Origin: an uncultured Prevotella sp.
GTDB taxonomy: Bacteria; Bacteroidota; Bacteroidia; Bacteroidales; Bacteroidaceae
Length of the DNA stretch: 15,723 nucleotides
Reading direction: 5' to 3'
NCBI GenBank assembly: GCA_937907705.1
Contig: CALCVP010000024.1
Coordinates: 1-15,723, forward strand
The notes under the pieces are model-generated. The model searched no databases. It was given only the letters and a program-made list of their open reading frames with translations, and had not been told where the DNA came from. Each line of letters begins with the position of its first letter. Positions within the stretch are counted from its first letter, which is position 1. Both the position numbers and the translations under genes were made by a program. Of the stretch, positions 6,740 through 14,605 are shown piece by piece.

Positions 6740-9467
6740 AGTAGTAGAAGACGAAGTGTCCGCTTCCTACTTTCTTCTTCTTTCCATTTGGCAACAATAC
6801 AATGGCATCGCAGCCAACAGGAATGTCTACGGTGAGTTGACTTTTTGTGAGGTTTACTTTTATTTCACCATAGAGAGACGTTGTCGTAGCACGCACATAA
6901 GTAAGGTCGCCTACTAAGGTAGGCGAAATAAGCAAGTGCTGCAGCCCTTTTGAGTTTGGCAGGTTTCTTATACCTGCCAAAGTCTTGAACAGCCACTCGT
7001 CAATCTGTCCCATCATGAAATGATTGCGTGATGACCCTTGGCGTGGATCCCATTGCTCCGTGAGTGTAGTGGCTCCATATTTCAGTTGGAAACCATAGCC
7101 TGGTGTTTCATCATGATTGAGCATTTTGTACAGCAATTCATTTTGCCCATTATTGGCCAATGCCTGAAACAAGTATCTGTTGCCTACATCGCCAGTTGTC
7201 AAGCGGCAGCCATGTTGACAGATATCGTTGATTAAACTGTTCAGCACAGCTGCGTGATGTTTGCCTGTGAGTCCCAAGTAGAGGGGCAGGGCATTGGCAG
7301 TCTGGCTTCCTGTGGCATAGGTGCAAGAGTCAGCTTTATAGAATGTATGGTTAAATTGCCGGGCAACAGCCTTGGCTAACTTACCGTACTTCTTGGCATC
7401 AGCTTGGCTATGCATCATTTTAGCAGCTTTAGTGAGGAGCTGCAAGTCATAATAGTAATGTGCCGTAGCAACCAAACTGATAGGGGTATTGCGGGAGAAG
7501 CCAGCTTTCCAAGGGCCGTAATCGTACCAATCTCCTAAACCGTGGTTGACTATACCGTTGTTGGCACGTGAAGTGAGATAATCAACATATCGTTTCATGG
7601 CAGTATAATTGCGTGTGATGAGTGCATTGTCGTTGTAGTGTGCATCATACATGAACGGCAATATAATGAGTGTGCTGCCCCATTCAGGAGAATCATCGAA
7701 AAGATTGCCAAAAGATACATACTGCGGAGCGGTGGTAGGTACCATGCCGTTAGACTTCTGCGTATCGGCAATGTCTTTTATGATTTTAGGAATGTAAGAA
7801 GTCATGTCATAGTTGTAGAGTAGACTGGGGCCACAGAGATGGTCTTGCTCCAGCCATCCGAGCTTTTCGCGATGCGGACAGTCAGTGAGCACACCTTGCA
7901 TATTGCTGCGTTCTGCGCGCTCTATCAATCGGTGTGTAGCTGTGAATAGAGGGTTGGAACACTCAAAAGAAGACCCTTCCTGCGCAGAATTGTAAACGAA
8001 ACAGCTACTGAGCTGAGATATTACAGGCAGTTGCTTTGGGTTAGGCTGCCCTTCAAGTACTGCTCCTTCTACTTGGATATACCTAAATCCGTAGTATGAA
8101 AAGCGAGGATGCCACGTTTCAGTGGTATCACTGCCAATAGTATATTCATAATAATGCTGGCGTCCCGTTTGTCTTTGGTCGCATGCTCCCTGCTTGTTGA
8201 GTGTTTCTGATACAAGGAGAGTTATCTTTTGTCCAGGCTTGCCTGTTACGGTTATTTCGGGAAATCCTGCTAAATTCTGTCCCATATCAGCTACAAAAGC
8301 AGAGGAATCAATTGTGCGTTTAGTAGTTTTAGAGGCTGCTGCCAAAGAGTCGGTAGGTATATGCTTCCATTCTTTTACGGCATAGTGCTCCATTATCTTT
8401 ACAGGTGGTGCCGTTTGTGGTTCCAGAGTGCCGCCTGCTCCTTCTACCATTACGGCTTTCTTCCACGAAGTGTCATCAAAGTTTGGAAGATTTGCGCCCT
8501 TTTGCACTAACCGGGCGTCATAAGACTCGCCTCCATAAATACTGTTAAAGGTAATAGGACTCAGTGCATACTTCCATGAAGAGTCACTGACAATAGTTTG
8601 TTGAGACCCGTCACTATAATTTATTTCCATGCGCATAATCATTTGTGGCGCACCGAAACTGGTCATCAATTTACTGTAACGGTTACCTCTTTGCACATTA
8701 AAGAAGCCATTGCCTAACAATACACTTATAGCATTATTCTCACTGTTAAGCAATGAGGTAACATCATAAGTGTTGTAATAGATGGTCTTGCTGTATTCAC
8801 TCCATAATGGTGTAAATTCGCTGTCACCTACTTTTTTCCCGTTGATGTTCAGTTCATAGTGTCCCATACCACTTATGTAGACTGTGGCATCTGCAATGCT
8901 TTTTTGGTGATTGGAAAATTCTTTTCTGAGAATAATGCTTTTGGAAGATAAGGTGTCTACATTTTTCCACTTCTCCTTGAAGTAGTCTTTCTTGAACTCA
9001 CCATTAGAGAAACGCCCTTCTGGAAGGTGAGCATCTTTCTTGGTGATAGCTCCAATCCATTGCGGCATAATATTGGGGCTACTAAGATTGGCGCCATAGC
9101 CTACAATCCGTATGGGTTGAGAGGTGCTCCAATTGGATACCTCACCTTTATTGTTCCATACTCTGACTTTCCATAGATATCCATGTCTGTTTGGCGTTAA
9201 TGTGGGCAGCTTGATATGTTGACTGTTAGAAGACTTCTTTTTGCCGGAGTCAAATATTGTTTTGCCAGTGGTGTTCTCGGTTATTATAATTTGGTAGGCC
9301 GTTTGTTGCTCATTGTTTCGTTCTGCACGCATTTGCCATGCCATATTCAGTTCGCCTTTGCTGACGGCAAGTCCCTGCTGGTAGTTGCAAGTAGTGCGTG
9401 TAACTGTAAGTTTTGCCTGTACGGGAAGCATTGCGAATGTCAGCAATGCTAATGTTGTATATCTCAT
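6738..9467 (-). CDS. GH78 alpha-L-rhamnosidase, periplasmic
   Basis: A full-length 909-residue family GH78 enzyme that would release terminal alpha-L-rhamnose from glycans such as pectic rhamnogalacturonan, glycosides or bacterial polysaccharides. A short Sec signal peptide ends at PVQA|KL and there is no lipobox, so the enzyme is probably soluble in the periplasm. Approximate order: Fn3-like domain (20-130), N-terminal jelly-roll (150-370), concanavalin-like domain (370-490), (alpha/alpha)6 barrel (500-825), C-terminal beta domain (830-909). The signature DCPHREKLGWLEQ starts at residue 529, with Glu534 as the likely general acid; Glu804 in TLTEQWD is the likely general base. It lies 130 bases downstream of the DUF5703-like gene on the same strand. 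No promoter is visible in that gap, so it is probably the second gene of that operon. The exact substrate is unknown. Confidence 0.93.
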   Translation of the reverse strand: MRYTTLALLTFAMLPVQAKLTVTRTTCNYQQGLAVSKGELNMAWQMRAERNNEQQTAYQIIITENTTGKTIFDSGKKKSSNSQHIKLPTLTPNRHGYLWKVRVWNNKGEVSNWSTSQPIRIVGYGANLSSPNIMPQWIGAITKKDAHLPEGRFSNGEFKKDYFKEKWKNVDTLSSKSIILRKEFSNHQKSIADATVYISGMGHYELNINGKKVGDSEFTPLWSEYSKTIYYNTYDVTSLLNSENNAISVLLGNGFFNVQRGNRYSKLMTSFGAPQMIMRMEINYSDGSQQTIVSDSSWKYALSPITFNSIYGGESYDARLVQKGANLPNFDDTSWKKAVMVEGAGGTLEPQTAPPVKIMEHYAVKEWKHIPTDSLAAASKTTKRTIDSSAFVADMGQNLAGFPEITVTGKPGQKITLLVSETLNKQGACDQRQTGRQHYYEYTIGSDTTETWHPRFSYYGFRYIQVEGAVLEGQPNPKQLPVISQLSSCFVYNSAQEGSSFECSNPLFTATHRLIERAERSNMQGVLTDCPHREKLGWLEQDHLCGPSLLYNYDMTSYIPKIIKDIADTQKSNGMVPTTAPQYVSFGNLFDDSPEWGSTLIILPFMYDAHYNDNALITRNYTAMKRYVDYLTSRANNGIVNHGLGDWYDYGPWKAGFSRNTPISLVATAHYYYDLQLLTKAAKMMHSQADAKKYGKLAKAVARQFNHTFYKADSCTYATGSQTANALPLYLGLTGKHHAAVLNSLINDICQHGCRLTTGDVGNRYLFQALANNGQNELLYKMLNHDETPGYGFQLKYGATTLTEQWDPRQGSSRNHFMMGQIDEWLFKTLAGIRNLPNSKGLQHLLISPTLVGDLTYVRATTTSLYGEIKVNLTKSQLTVDIPVGCDAIVLLPNGKKKKVGSGHFVFYY

Positions 9468-9534
9468 ATAATGGGTTTGTTGTTAGGTATATTCCAATAG
9501 ATATTATAGCAGACAGTAAGCAAGAGTGAGTAGA

Positions 9535-9565
9535 TGTGCCCTTTAATAAAGCTGCTTTACCTTTG
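9535..9565 (+). promoter_or_regulatory. Possible antisense promoter between the two glycosidase genes
   Basis: A perfect -7 box TACCTTTG at 9558-9565 lies on the + strand, preceded at 19 bases by TGTG (9535-9538; three of four match TTTG). Both flanking genes are on the other strand and no + strand gene follows, so any transcript would be antisense to the DUF5703-like gene. Chance occurrence is quite possible. Confidence 0.25.
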
Positions 9566-9597
9566 TATCTTTTTAGCGGATTTGCCTGAATCTTCTG

Positions 9598-11784
9598 CTA
9601 TTGTTTCAGTACCTGTATCTTTCCGTTTTTGATTTCCGCTTCTATCGTTCTGTTGCCGGTAGCATGCAGTTTGAATTTAGCGTTGATATGTGCTGGCCAG
9701 GCAGGAAACAGCAGCAAGTCGCCATTGGGCTTTTCTTGCAGTAGCATCTCTTGCAGTCCAATCATTGATGCACCTCCTTTGTTGCAGTCTGGTGCCCAGT
9801 CGTAGCCCGGGTCCCAAAAAGCAGGGAAGCGATAGGGGCCATTAGCCAATTTCTCCTTGTTTAATTGCATGGCTTCTTCTGTCAGTCCTAAGCATGCTGC
9901 CCAGATATTGTCTTGTTTCCAACCTGTGGTAGAACGCATTTTCAGTGCATGTTCATCTTTTGTATAAGTGTTGCAGGCAATATTCAATCCCTCTCTTCCC
10001 AAGCCATACACTCTCCATGGAAATACAGGGTAGAGTTGTGGTGTCTCGACATTCTGTATGCGTGCCCATACGACGGCCGGTGCGATACAAGTATCACCTT
10101 TTATCGTATGAAGCGGGATATTGGGCAATTTCTTTATCAAATCAATAGAGTCATGCTTATATGCTTGCCATTGACGGGCTACCGTCTGCAAGGCAGCAAT
10201 AACACTGGATGGATTGTAAGCCATTTTGTAAGTTTCGCAGCCGGAAGATGGGTAAAGCACTAATTTCCCGTCCATATTCAGCGGCTTGACACCTAATTTC
10301 TTGGCTATATATTGATAGTGGAGATCAAAGAAAGCAAGCACTTGCTCAATAACGGGTTCATATTTCTTGATGTCCATTCCACTGTATTGATTTGCTTGCA
10401 GCATCATGGAACAAAATTCCAAAGCCGTGTCCCATTGGTATTCGAGCCAGGCATTACGCTCCATGCCCATATCATCGTCAGGCTTGTGCTTGCCATATTC
10501 GGCAGGATTGGGTAGGCCAAAGTTTTCTATTTGTTCGCAGAAAGAAGCCCCTTGATGCCCCCAATAGTATTGGGTGCGTGCCGTGGCAGAAGGCAACATG
10601 CGCAGGTAAGTGTCAAACTGAGCCTGCATCATGTCTGCATCGCCGCTTTTTAGCATGGGCCAATATACCAATCGCTGGTTTTGGGCTGTCATGGTTCCAC
10701 CGCCCCACTTACGGTAGTCGGGAGTAAAGGGACATTTCGCGTCTACGTAGATGGGGTCAAAAGTAAATAGGCTACCGTTAAATTTGGTAGGCCATGCGCT
10801 ATACGCATTACATCCTAACATGTAACGGAACAATTCATAGTTTCTTGCCATTTGTGCCGCATCCCCTTCAGCTATAATATAGCTACGCTGCCAATATCGG
10901 TGCCACCATTTTGCGCTTTGCAAGCTTGACTTTTGGGCTGTTATACGGATTTCCTGCGTGTGGCTGTCATATAGGCTGATACTGACGGTTGCTTTCTTGA
11001 TGCCTTTAGCCTGATAGTTCCATGCCTTAAAGTCGGTTGAAGCATACTGTCCCGTAGATGTACCTATGTATTTGAACTGAGGCAGATAGAGCGTGCCACC
11101 GAATTTCAGACCTCCTATTGGATTGTAGAGTTGTGATTTGATATTGTCCAATCCTTCTCTATTCACGGTAAAGTCAAACACAGTATAGTCATGGTTTTTG
11201 TGCCAAAAGCTGATACGGTCTGATAGAGGCTTGATAGAATCTGCATAGGTAACGCAGTCTTTAGCTATCAGCCATTTATAAGAGCCTTGCTGACATTCGG
11301 CCTTAGACACTTGCCGGTTTCTGTATCGCCAAGATTCAAAACTTATAGTAGCATCTGTTTTGCTTGTGGAATGGATGGTTACAAAGATGTTGGGTGAGTA
11401 GACATCGGCCCATAATTTGACTTGCAAATCTTTGGCTTCGATATAGACGGCGCCGTCATTTAGACATAATCGCTGCTTGAATGTGCTGTGATTAAGTGGA
11501 TTACTGTTGAAATGCAGACGAAAACGCCCTGCTTTTAGCAAAGTGTTGTTTTCATCAAACATGCCACTTCTGGATACATAAAAGAGTATATCACCGTTCT
11601 CTACCCAGATGTTCATGCCTATATCATGCCCGCCACAGGGCATTGATTCTGACGAGTTCTTGCTTTGGGTTGTCCACACATAGTCTTCAGGAACATAGTC
11701 AGTTGCTGCTATTGGACAAGATGTTAAAAAGCAAATAAGCAGAAAACTGAGCATGCAAATGCACTTTGTTGCTTTGTATTTCAT
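9598..11784 (-). CDS. DUF5703/GH95-like (alpha/alpha)6-barrel putative glycoside hydrolase, lipoprotein
   Basis: A 728-residue protein from the start at 11784. The open frame runs back to 11901, but the stretch upstream holds a promoter-like box, and the inner Met begins a proper signal peptide with lipobox LTSC (Cys23). PIAA rather than acidic residues follows the Cys, which suggests a periplasm-facing anchor. The N-terminal part (about 30-270) is a beta domain starting VWTTQSKNSSESMPCGGHDIG, as in DUF5703 proteins. The rest resembles the catalytic barrel of GH95 enzymes: GYDWAPDCNKGGASMIGLQE at about 660-679, MLLQ, then LLLFPAWP, parallel to the GH95 pattern DGNFG, EMLLQS, LLPALP. Asp666 may match the catalytic Asp of GH95. 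Together with GH78 it would trim a rhamnose-containing glycan, probably by removing another sugar. The linkage is unknown and the family name is from recall. Confidence 0.7.
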   Translation of the reverse strand: MKYKATKCICMLSFLLICFLTSCPIAATDYVPEDYVWTTQSKNSSESMPCGGHDIGMNIWVENGDILFYVSRSGMFDENNTLLKAGRFRLHFNSNPLNHSTFKQRLCLNDGAVYIEAKDLQVKLWADVYSPNIFVTIHSTSKTDATISFESWRYRNRQVSKAECQQGSYKWLIAKDCVTYADSIKPLSDRISFWHKNHDYTVFDFTVNREGLDNIKSQLYNPIGGLKFGGTLYLPQFKYIGTSTGQYASTDFKAWNYQAKGIKKATVSISLYDSHTQEIRITAQKSSLQSAKWWHRYWQRSYIIAEGDAAQMARNYELFRYMLGCNAYSAWPTKFNGSLFTFDPIYVDAKCPFTPDYRKWGGGTMTAQNQRLVYWPMLKSGDADMMQAQFDTYLRMLPSATARTQYYWGHQGASFCEQIENFGLPNPAEYGKHKPDDDMGMERNAWLEYQWDTALEFCSMMLQANQYSGMDIKKYEPVIEQVLAFFDLHYQYIAKKLGVKPLNMDGKLVLYPSSGCETYKMAYNPSSVIAALQTVARQWQAYKHDSIDLIKKLPNIPLHTIKGDTCIAPAVVWARIQNVETPQLYPVFPWRVYGLGREGLNIACNTYTKDEHALKMRSTTGWKQDNIWAACLGLTEEAMQLNKEKLANGPYRFPAFWDPGYDWAPDCNKGGASMIGLQEMLLQEKPNGDLLLFPAWPAHINAKFKLHATGNRTIEAEIKNGKIQVLKQ

Positions 11785-11832
11785 TTTTAAGTAAGTTTTA
11801 AGGTAAACAAAAATAATATTGACCTGTTTATG

Positions 11833-11864
11833 CAAAAATACTAAAAAAACTTGATTGCCGCTAA
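11833..11864 (-). promoter_or_regulatory. Putative promoter of the glycosidase operon
   Basis: Read on the - strand, 11833-11840 is TATTTTTG, a full match to TAnnTTTG. At 20 bases spacing is TTAG (11861-11864), a partial match to TTTG. It is about 48 bases upstream of the chosen start at 11784, and it overlaps the alternative longer frame, arguing against that start. Confidence 0.45.
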
Positions 11865-12177
11865 CAGCAGATTGAAAAACAAAGTGAAATGCCAAAAACA
11901 TAAGAAGTTTAGCTACTTAAAGAAACGTGATAGCCTGTTTTTTCTTATTGAGTTATACACGGGAAATAGTACAAGCAGGAGTTCAAGATTAAACGCAGGT
12001 ATGAAACCGCCATGATGAACGGGATGCTTTTAAACAATCCTGCACTTTCTTTTTGCCTGTATGTTCAGTTGTTATCGGTAGTGTAGCCCGTGCTGCACTT
12101 TTTCTTTCAACAGGTACATACAGTATAAAAATAAAGTACAATCTTATTTAAGCCAATTTTGAACATCTGTTTTAAAG

Positions 12178-12246
12178 TGCCAAAAGACGCTGTTCCATTA
12201 TGTATATATCCTTAAACCAAGGATGAAAAAACAGCATCTTTTGGCA
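12178..12246. repeat. Nested inverted repeat (17-bp arms with inner hairpin)
   Basis: TGCCAAAAGACGCTGTT (12178-12194) pairs with 12230-12246 with one mismatch. Inside the 35-base loop, ATCCTT (12208-12213) pairs perfectly with AAGGAT (12219-12224). Neither strand has a good U-run after it, so it is not a typical terminator. It could be a transcribed structure, a MITE-like remnant or a REP-type element. Confidence 0.7.
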
Positions 12247-12323
12247 TCGTATTAGTAGCAGGTCAATGCTTACAGAACAGTTGCTTAAACAGAAACCGTT
12301 CTATAAGCTATATTATTGATACT

Positions 12324-12411
12324 CAAAAGCATGGCTTTTGTGTGGCAAAACCATAGCTTTAGCCTCCAAAAAACATAGCTTTAGCGTGCTCATTGCAGTG
12401 CTTTTAGGCAC
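12324..12411. repeat. Four degenerate 22-bp tandem repeats
   Basis: Units at 12324-12345, 12346-12367, 12368-12389 and 12390-12411 align without gaps to a core of about CAAAAGCATAGCTTTTG. The first unit carries the dyad CAAAAGC-ATG-GCTTTTG; the others are decayed versions (CATAGCTTTAGC in the second and third). The repeat ends 20 bases before the xpt stop codon. I recall similar AAAAGC/GCTTTT repeats as common between Prevotella genes, which supports the taxonomic guess; function unknown. Confidence 0.7.
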
Positions 12412-12431
12412 CATGTGTAAAGGCATGCAGA

Positions 12432-12998
12432 TTATTTTAGCTTTATAGTGCAGTTGTCAAGGCTCTCCACAGTAGCCAAGGCTTCATATTTAATGCCTTC
12501 ACTGCGCAAAAAGTTGCCGCCATTTTGAAATGCTTTTTCTATGATAAAGCCCATGGCCTCGATGGTACTTCCGGCTTGTTTGCACAGGTCAATCACGCCT
12601 TTGGATGCGTTGCCGTTAGCCAAGAAATCATCTATGAACAACACATGGTCGTCAGGGGTAAGAAAGTTATTGCTGATACAAACGGTGTAATCGCGGTCTT
12701 TTGTAAATGAGTGAACAACAGAGGTCAGCATATTGTCCATGGTTTTAGGTCGCTTCTTTTTGATAAATACAACGGGCAGCTGCATGAGATATCCCACCAA
12801 GATGGCAGGGGCAATGCCGCTGGCTTCAATGGTAATGATTTTATTGATAGGAAGATGCTTGAATAATCTTACAAACTCTTTGGCCAAATCCATCATCAGG
12901 TTAGGATCCATTTGATGGTTAATGAAGCTGTCTACCTTTAATATGCCTCCAGGATAGCATTTGCCATCCTGCATGATGCGTTCCTTCAGTAAATCCAT
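12432..12998 (-). CDS. xpt: Xanthine phosphoribosyltransferase
   Basis: A 188-residue cytosolic enzyme that converts xanthine and PRPP to XMP for purine salvage. The N-terminal LKVDSFINHQMDP and central TIEASGIAPA closely match Bacillus subtilis Xpt (194 residues). The PRPP-binding loop is VLFIDDFLANGNA at residues 119-131, with the paired acidic residues. The C-terminal FIIEKAFQNGG also fits Xpt. The start codon is five bases after the permease stop, so the two form one operon, permease first. This is opposite to the xpt-pbuX order of Bacillus. No separate promoter is visible. Adenine or hypoxanthine PRT is unlikely given the Xpt-specific N-terminus. Confidence 0.95.
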   Translation of the reverse strand: MDLLKERIMQDGKCYPGGILKVDSFINHQMDPNLMMDLAKEFVRLFKHLPINKIITIEASGIAPAILVGYLMQLPVVFIKKKRPKTMDNMLTSVVHSFTKDRDYTVCISNNFLTPDDHVLFIDDFLANGNASKGVIDLCKQAGSTIEAMGFIIEKAFQNGGNFLRSEGIKYEALATVESLDNCTIKLK

Positions 12999-13003
12999 AG
13001 TGA

Positions 13004-14371
13004 TTATTTTATTTTAATGTGTGTTACAGTTTTAGAATGATGTTGCTTGTTGAAGAATTTTAAAATAGTGTTCAATGCAATGGCAGTAACACCACCTGTG
13101 GTAATGCCACTGGCAAAGATAGTGCGTATGCTATCAGGCAGATGGTTTAATATCTGTGGCATCAGCTCAACTCCCATGCCTAATGCTAAGCTGACAGCTA
13201 ATACCAACAAATCGGGGTTTGTAAGCTTTTGCGACGAGATGATACGTATGCCTGCCGCTGCTACCGTGCCAAACATCAATAATGTGGCACCGCCTAAAAC
13301 AGGTGATGGCATCAAAGAAAAAGCCATGCCTACAACAGGAAAGATACTCAGCAGAATAAGCATACCTGAAATATAATAGCCTACACGTCTGCTGGCTACA
13401 CCTGTTAGCTGGATAATGCCATTGTTTTGTGCAAATATAGAAATAGGGAAAGAACAGAAGATGCCTGCTACGAGAGAGCTAAGACCATCAGAAAGGATAC
13501 CTCCGGATACTCTCTTGACATAGCTCTCGCCTTCAATGGACTGCCCCGAAATAAGGGAGTTGGCTGTAATATCGCCAGTTGCTTCTATGGCGGTAACAAG
13601 ATAGATAAGGGCTATAGAGAGAAAAGCCGAGAAGCTAAAGTCTACTCCCATTTTGAACGGAACGGGAATATTGACGGTGGAATTGGCAGTATTGCCCAGT
13701 TCGGAGAAATCTACCATGCCTAAGGCAAAAGATACTACATAGCCAATGACAACACTGAGCAGAATACTGCTCATGCGCAAATAATGGTTGCGGCAGTTGT
13801 TGAAAAAGACAACAAAAGCCATAACCATAACACTTATTCCCAAGTTTTGAAGAGAACCAAAGTCGGCAGCGTCAGCATTTCCACCTCCACAGGCGGTAAT
13901 GCCAGCCTTGATGAGTGTAAGGCCAATGAGCATTACTACGATTCCACTGACTAAAGGAGTGATAACTTTGCGCAGATACTTGAATGTATAACTTACGACA
14001 ATTTCAATTGGGGCACCCATGATGATGGCACCAAACACCAACGGCAGGCCTCCCACAGCAGCGATAGCAATGATAGGACCGATAAAAGAGAAACTTGTGC
14101 CTTGCACACAAAGTAGGCCACAGCCTACATGCCCCATGCGTTTACACTGTATAAAGGTAGCAAAGCCTGATATGCAAAACGACATGGACACCAAAAAGCT
14201 GGTGGTAGCTATATCCAGTCCAATGGCTTTGCTGATAATAAGCGGGGGAGTAATTAATGCAACAATGATGGCAAGCAAATGCTGAAAAGCTGCAAAGAGT
14301 GCATCCTTGAAAGAAGGCCGATCTTCCACATTGTAAATAAGACCATTGTTAGTATTGAGTATTTTTTCCAT
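13004..14371 (-). CDS. Xanthine/uric acid permease, NCS2 (NAT) family
   Basis: A 455-residue inner-membrane transporter with about 14 hydrophobic segments, expected to import xanthine (or uric acid) with protons. Seen motifs: Gln30-His31 in TM1 (QHLLA; His31 as in E. coli XanQ), GTSFSF at 91-96 (TM3), Glu263 and Asp267 in EATGD (TM8), and the NAT signature QNNGIIQLTG at 315-324 followed by VASRRVG. This signature is of xanthine/urate type rather than uracil type. The length is close to XanQ (466). It is the first gene of the operon with xpt, which would trap the imported base as XMP. Its promoter gives a leader of only about 16 bases, so there is no room for a purine riboswitch. Confidence 0.93.
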   Translation of the reverse strand: MEKILNTNNGLIYNVEDRPSFKDALFAAFQHLLAIIVALITPPLIISKAIGLDIATTSFLVSMSFCISGFATFIQCKRMGHVGCGLLCVQGTSFSFIGPIIAIAAVGGLPLVFGAIIMGAPIEIVVSYTFKYLRKVITPLVSGIVVMLIGLTLIKAGITACGGGNADAADFGSLQNLGISVMVMAFVVFFNNCRNHYLRMSSILLSVVIGYVVSFALGMVDFSELGNTANSTVNIPVPFKMGVDFSFSAFLSIALIYLVTAIEATGDITANSLISGQSIEGESYVKRVSGGILSDGLSSLVAGIFCSFPISIFAQNNGIIQLTGVASRRVGYYISGMLILLSIFPVVGMAFSLMPSPVLGGATLLMFGTVAAAGIRIISSQKLTNPDLLVLAVSLALGMGVELMPQILNHLPDSIRTIFASGITTGGVTAIALNTILKFFNKQHHSKTVTHIKIK

Positions 14372-14393
14372 GAGAAGTATTTCTTATGGAATG

Positions 14394-14424
14394 CAAAGGT
14401 ACTGCAAGTTGTCTAAAAAGCAAA
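14394..14424 (-). promoter_or_regulatory. Strong Bacteroidota promoter of the xanthine operon
   Basis: On the - strand, TTTG (14421-14424), 19 bases, then TACCTTTG (14394-14401): a full match to the TTTG / TAnnTTTG consensus. Transcription should begin near 14387, about 16 bases before the permease ATG. Confidence 0.85.
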
Positions 14425-14490
14425 ATGTATGTTAAACTTATTTCCTGTTTTTCTACATTTTATAGGCATCAATACTTGAAATTAGAATGT

Positions 14491-14534
14491 AAGCAGGTGC
14501 TCAAAAGTATGTAAATGAATGAGAACACCTGCTT
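14491..14534 (-). terminator. Hairpin after the second nuclease gene
   Basis: AAGCAGGTG (14491-14499) pairs perfectly with CACCTGCTT (14526-14534). A two-base bulge separates this from CTCA/TGAG (14500-14503 with 14520-14523); the loop is 16 bases. It lies 71 bases past the nuclease stop and before the xanthine promoter. The following U content on the - strand is modest, so termination is plausible but not certain. The stem core is shared with the hairpin at 6681-6730. Confidence 0.55.
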
Positions 14535-14543
14535 GCACGTATT

Positions 14544-14599
14544 GTTTCAAACTGCGTTTGAACAGTGTTTGAATGGCGTTTAAGCACCGTTTGGAAGCT
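14544..14599. repeat. Short tandem repeat of GTTTGAA-type 11-mers
   Basis: Five successive units begin GTTT: one of 12 bases (14544-14555) and four of 11 bases (14556-14566, 14567-14577, 14578-14588, 14589-14599). The core is GTTTGAA, with variable 3' ends. The array abuts the stop codon of the second nuclease (14606) and precedes the hairpin. It is non-coding on the strand of that gene, and its period is one helical turn. Confidence 0.7.
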
Positions 14600-14605
14600 T
14601 AACTG

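Larger units (their letters stand above)
11902..12431. other. 530-base non-coding region rich in repeats
   Basis: No convincing gene is seen on either strand. The region holds a long-range inverted repeat (11976-11990 with 12155-12169), a 9-bp direct repeat CTGCACTTT (12040-12048 and 12093-12101) each followed by a pyrimidine run, a nested hairpin (12178-12246) and four 22-bp tandem units (12324-12411). It lies between the start of the DUF5703-like gene and the end of xpt, both on the - strand, so it serves as leader for one and trailer for the other. No tRNA, riboswitch or known small RNA was recognised. Confidence 0.6.

Noticed and set aside
12057..12123. 8-bp inverted pair CTGTATGT / ACATACAG 51 bases apart
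   Set aside because: Short and distant; expected by chance in an AT-rich intergenic region.
12178..12246. Inverted repeat considered as the ends of an insertion sequence
   Set aside because: Only 35 bases lie between the arms, no transposase is encoded and no clear target duplication is visible; kept as an unexplained repeat.
12324..12411. Repeat array considered as a CRISPR
   Set aside because: Units are contiguous with no unique spacers, are degenerate and only 22 bp long, and no cas gene is nearby.
14372..14490. Purine riboswitch before the xanthine permease
   Set aside because: No purine aptamer-like three-way junction is seen, and the promoter lies too close to the ATG.
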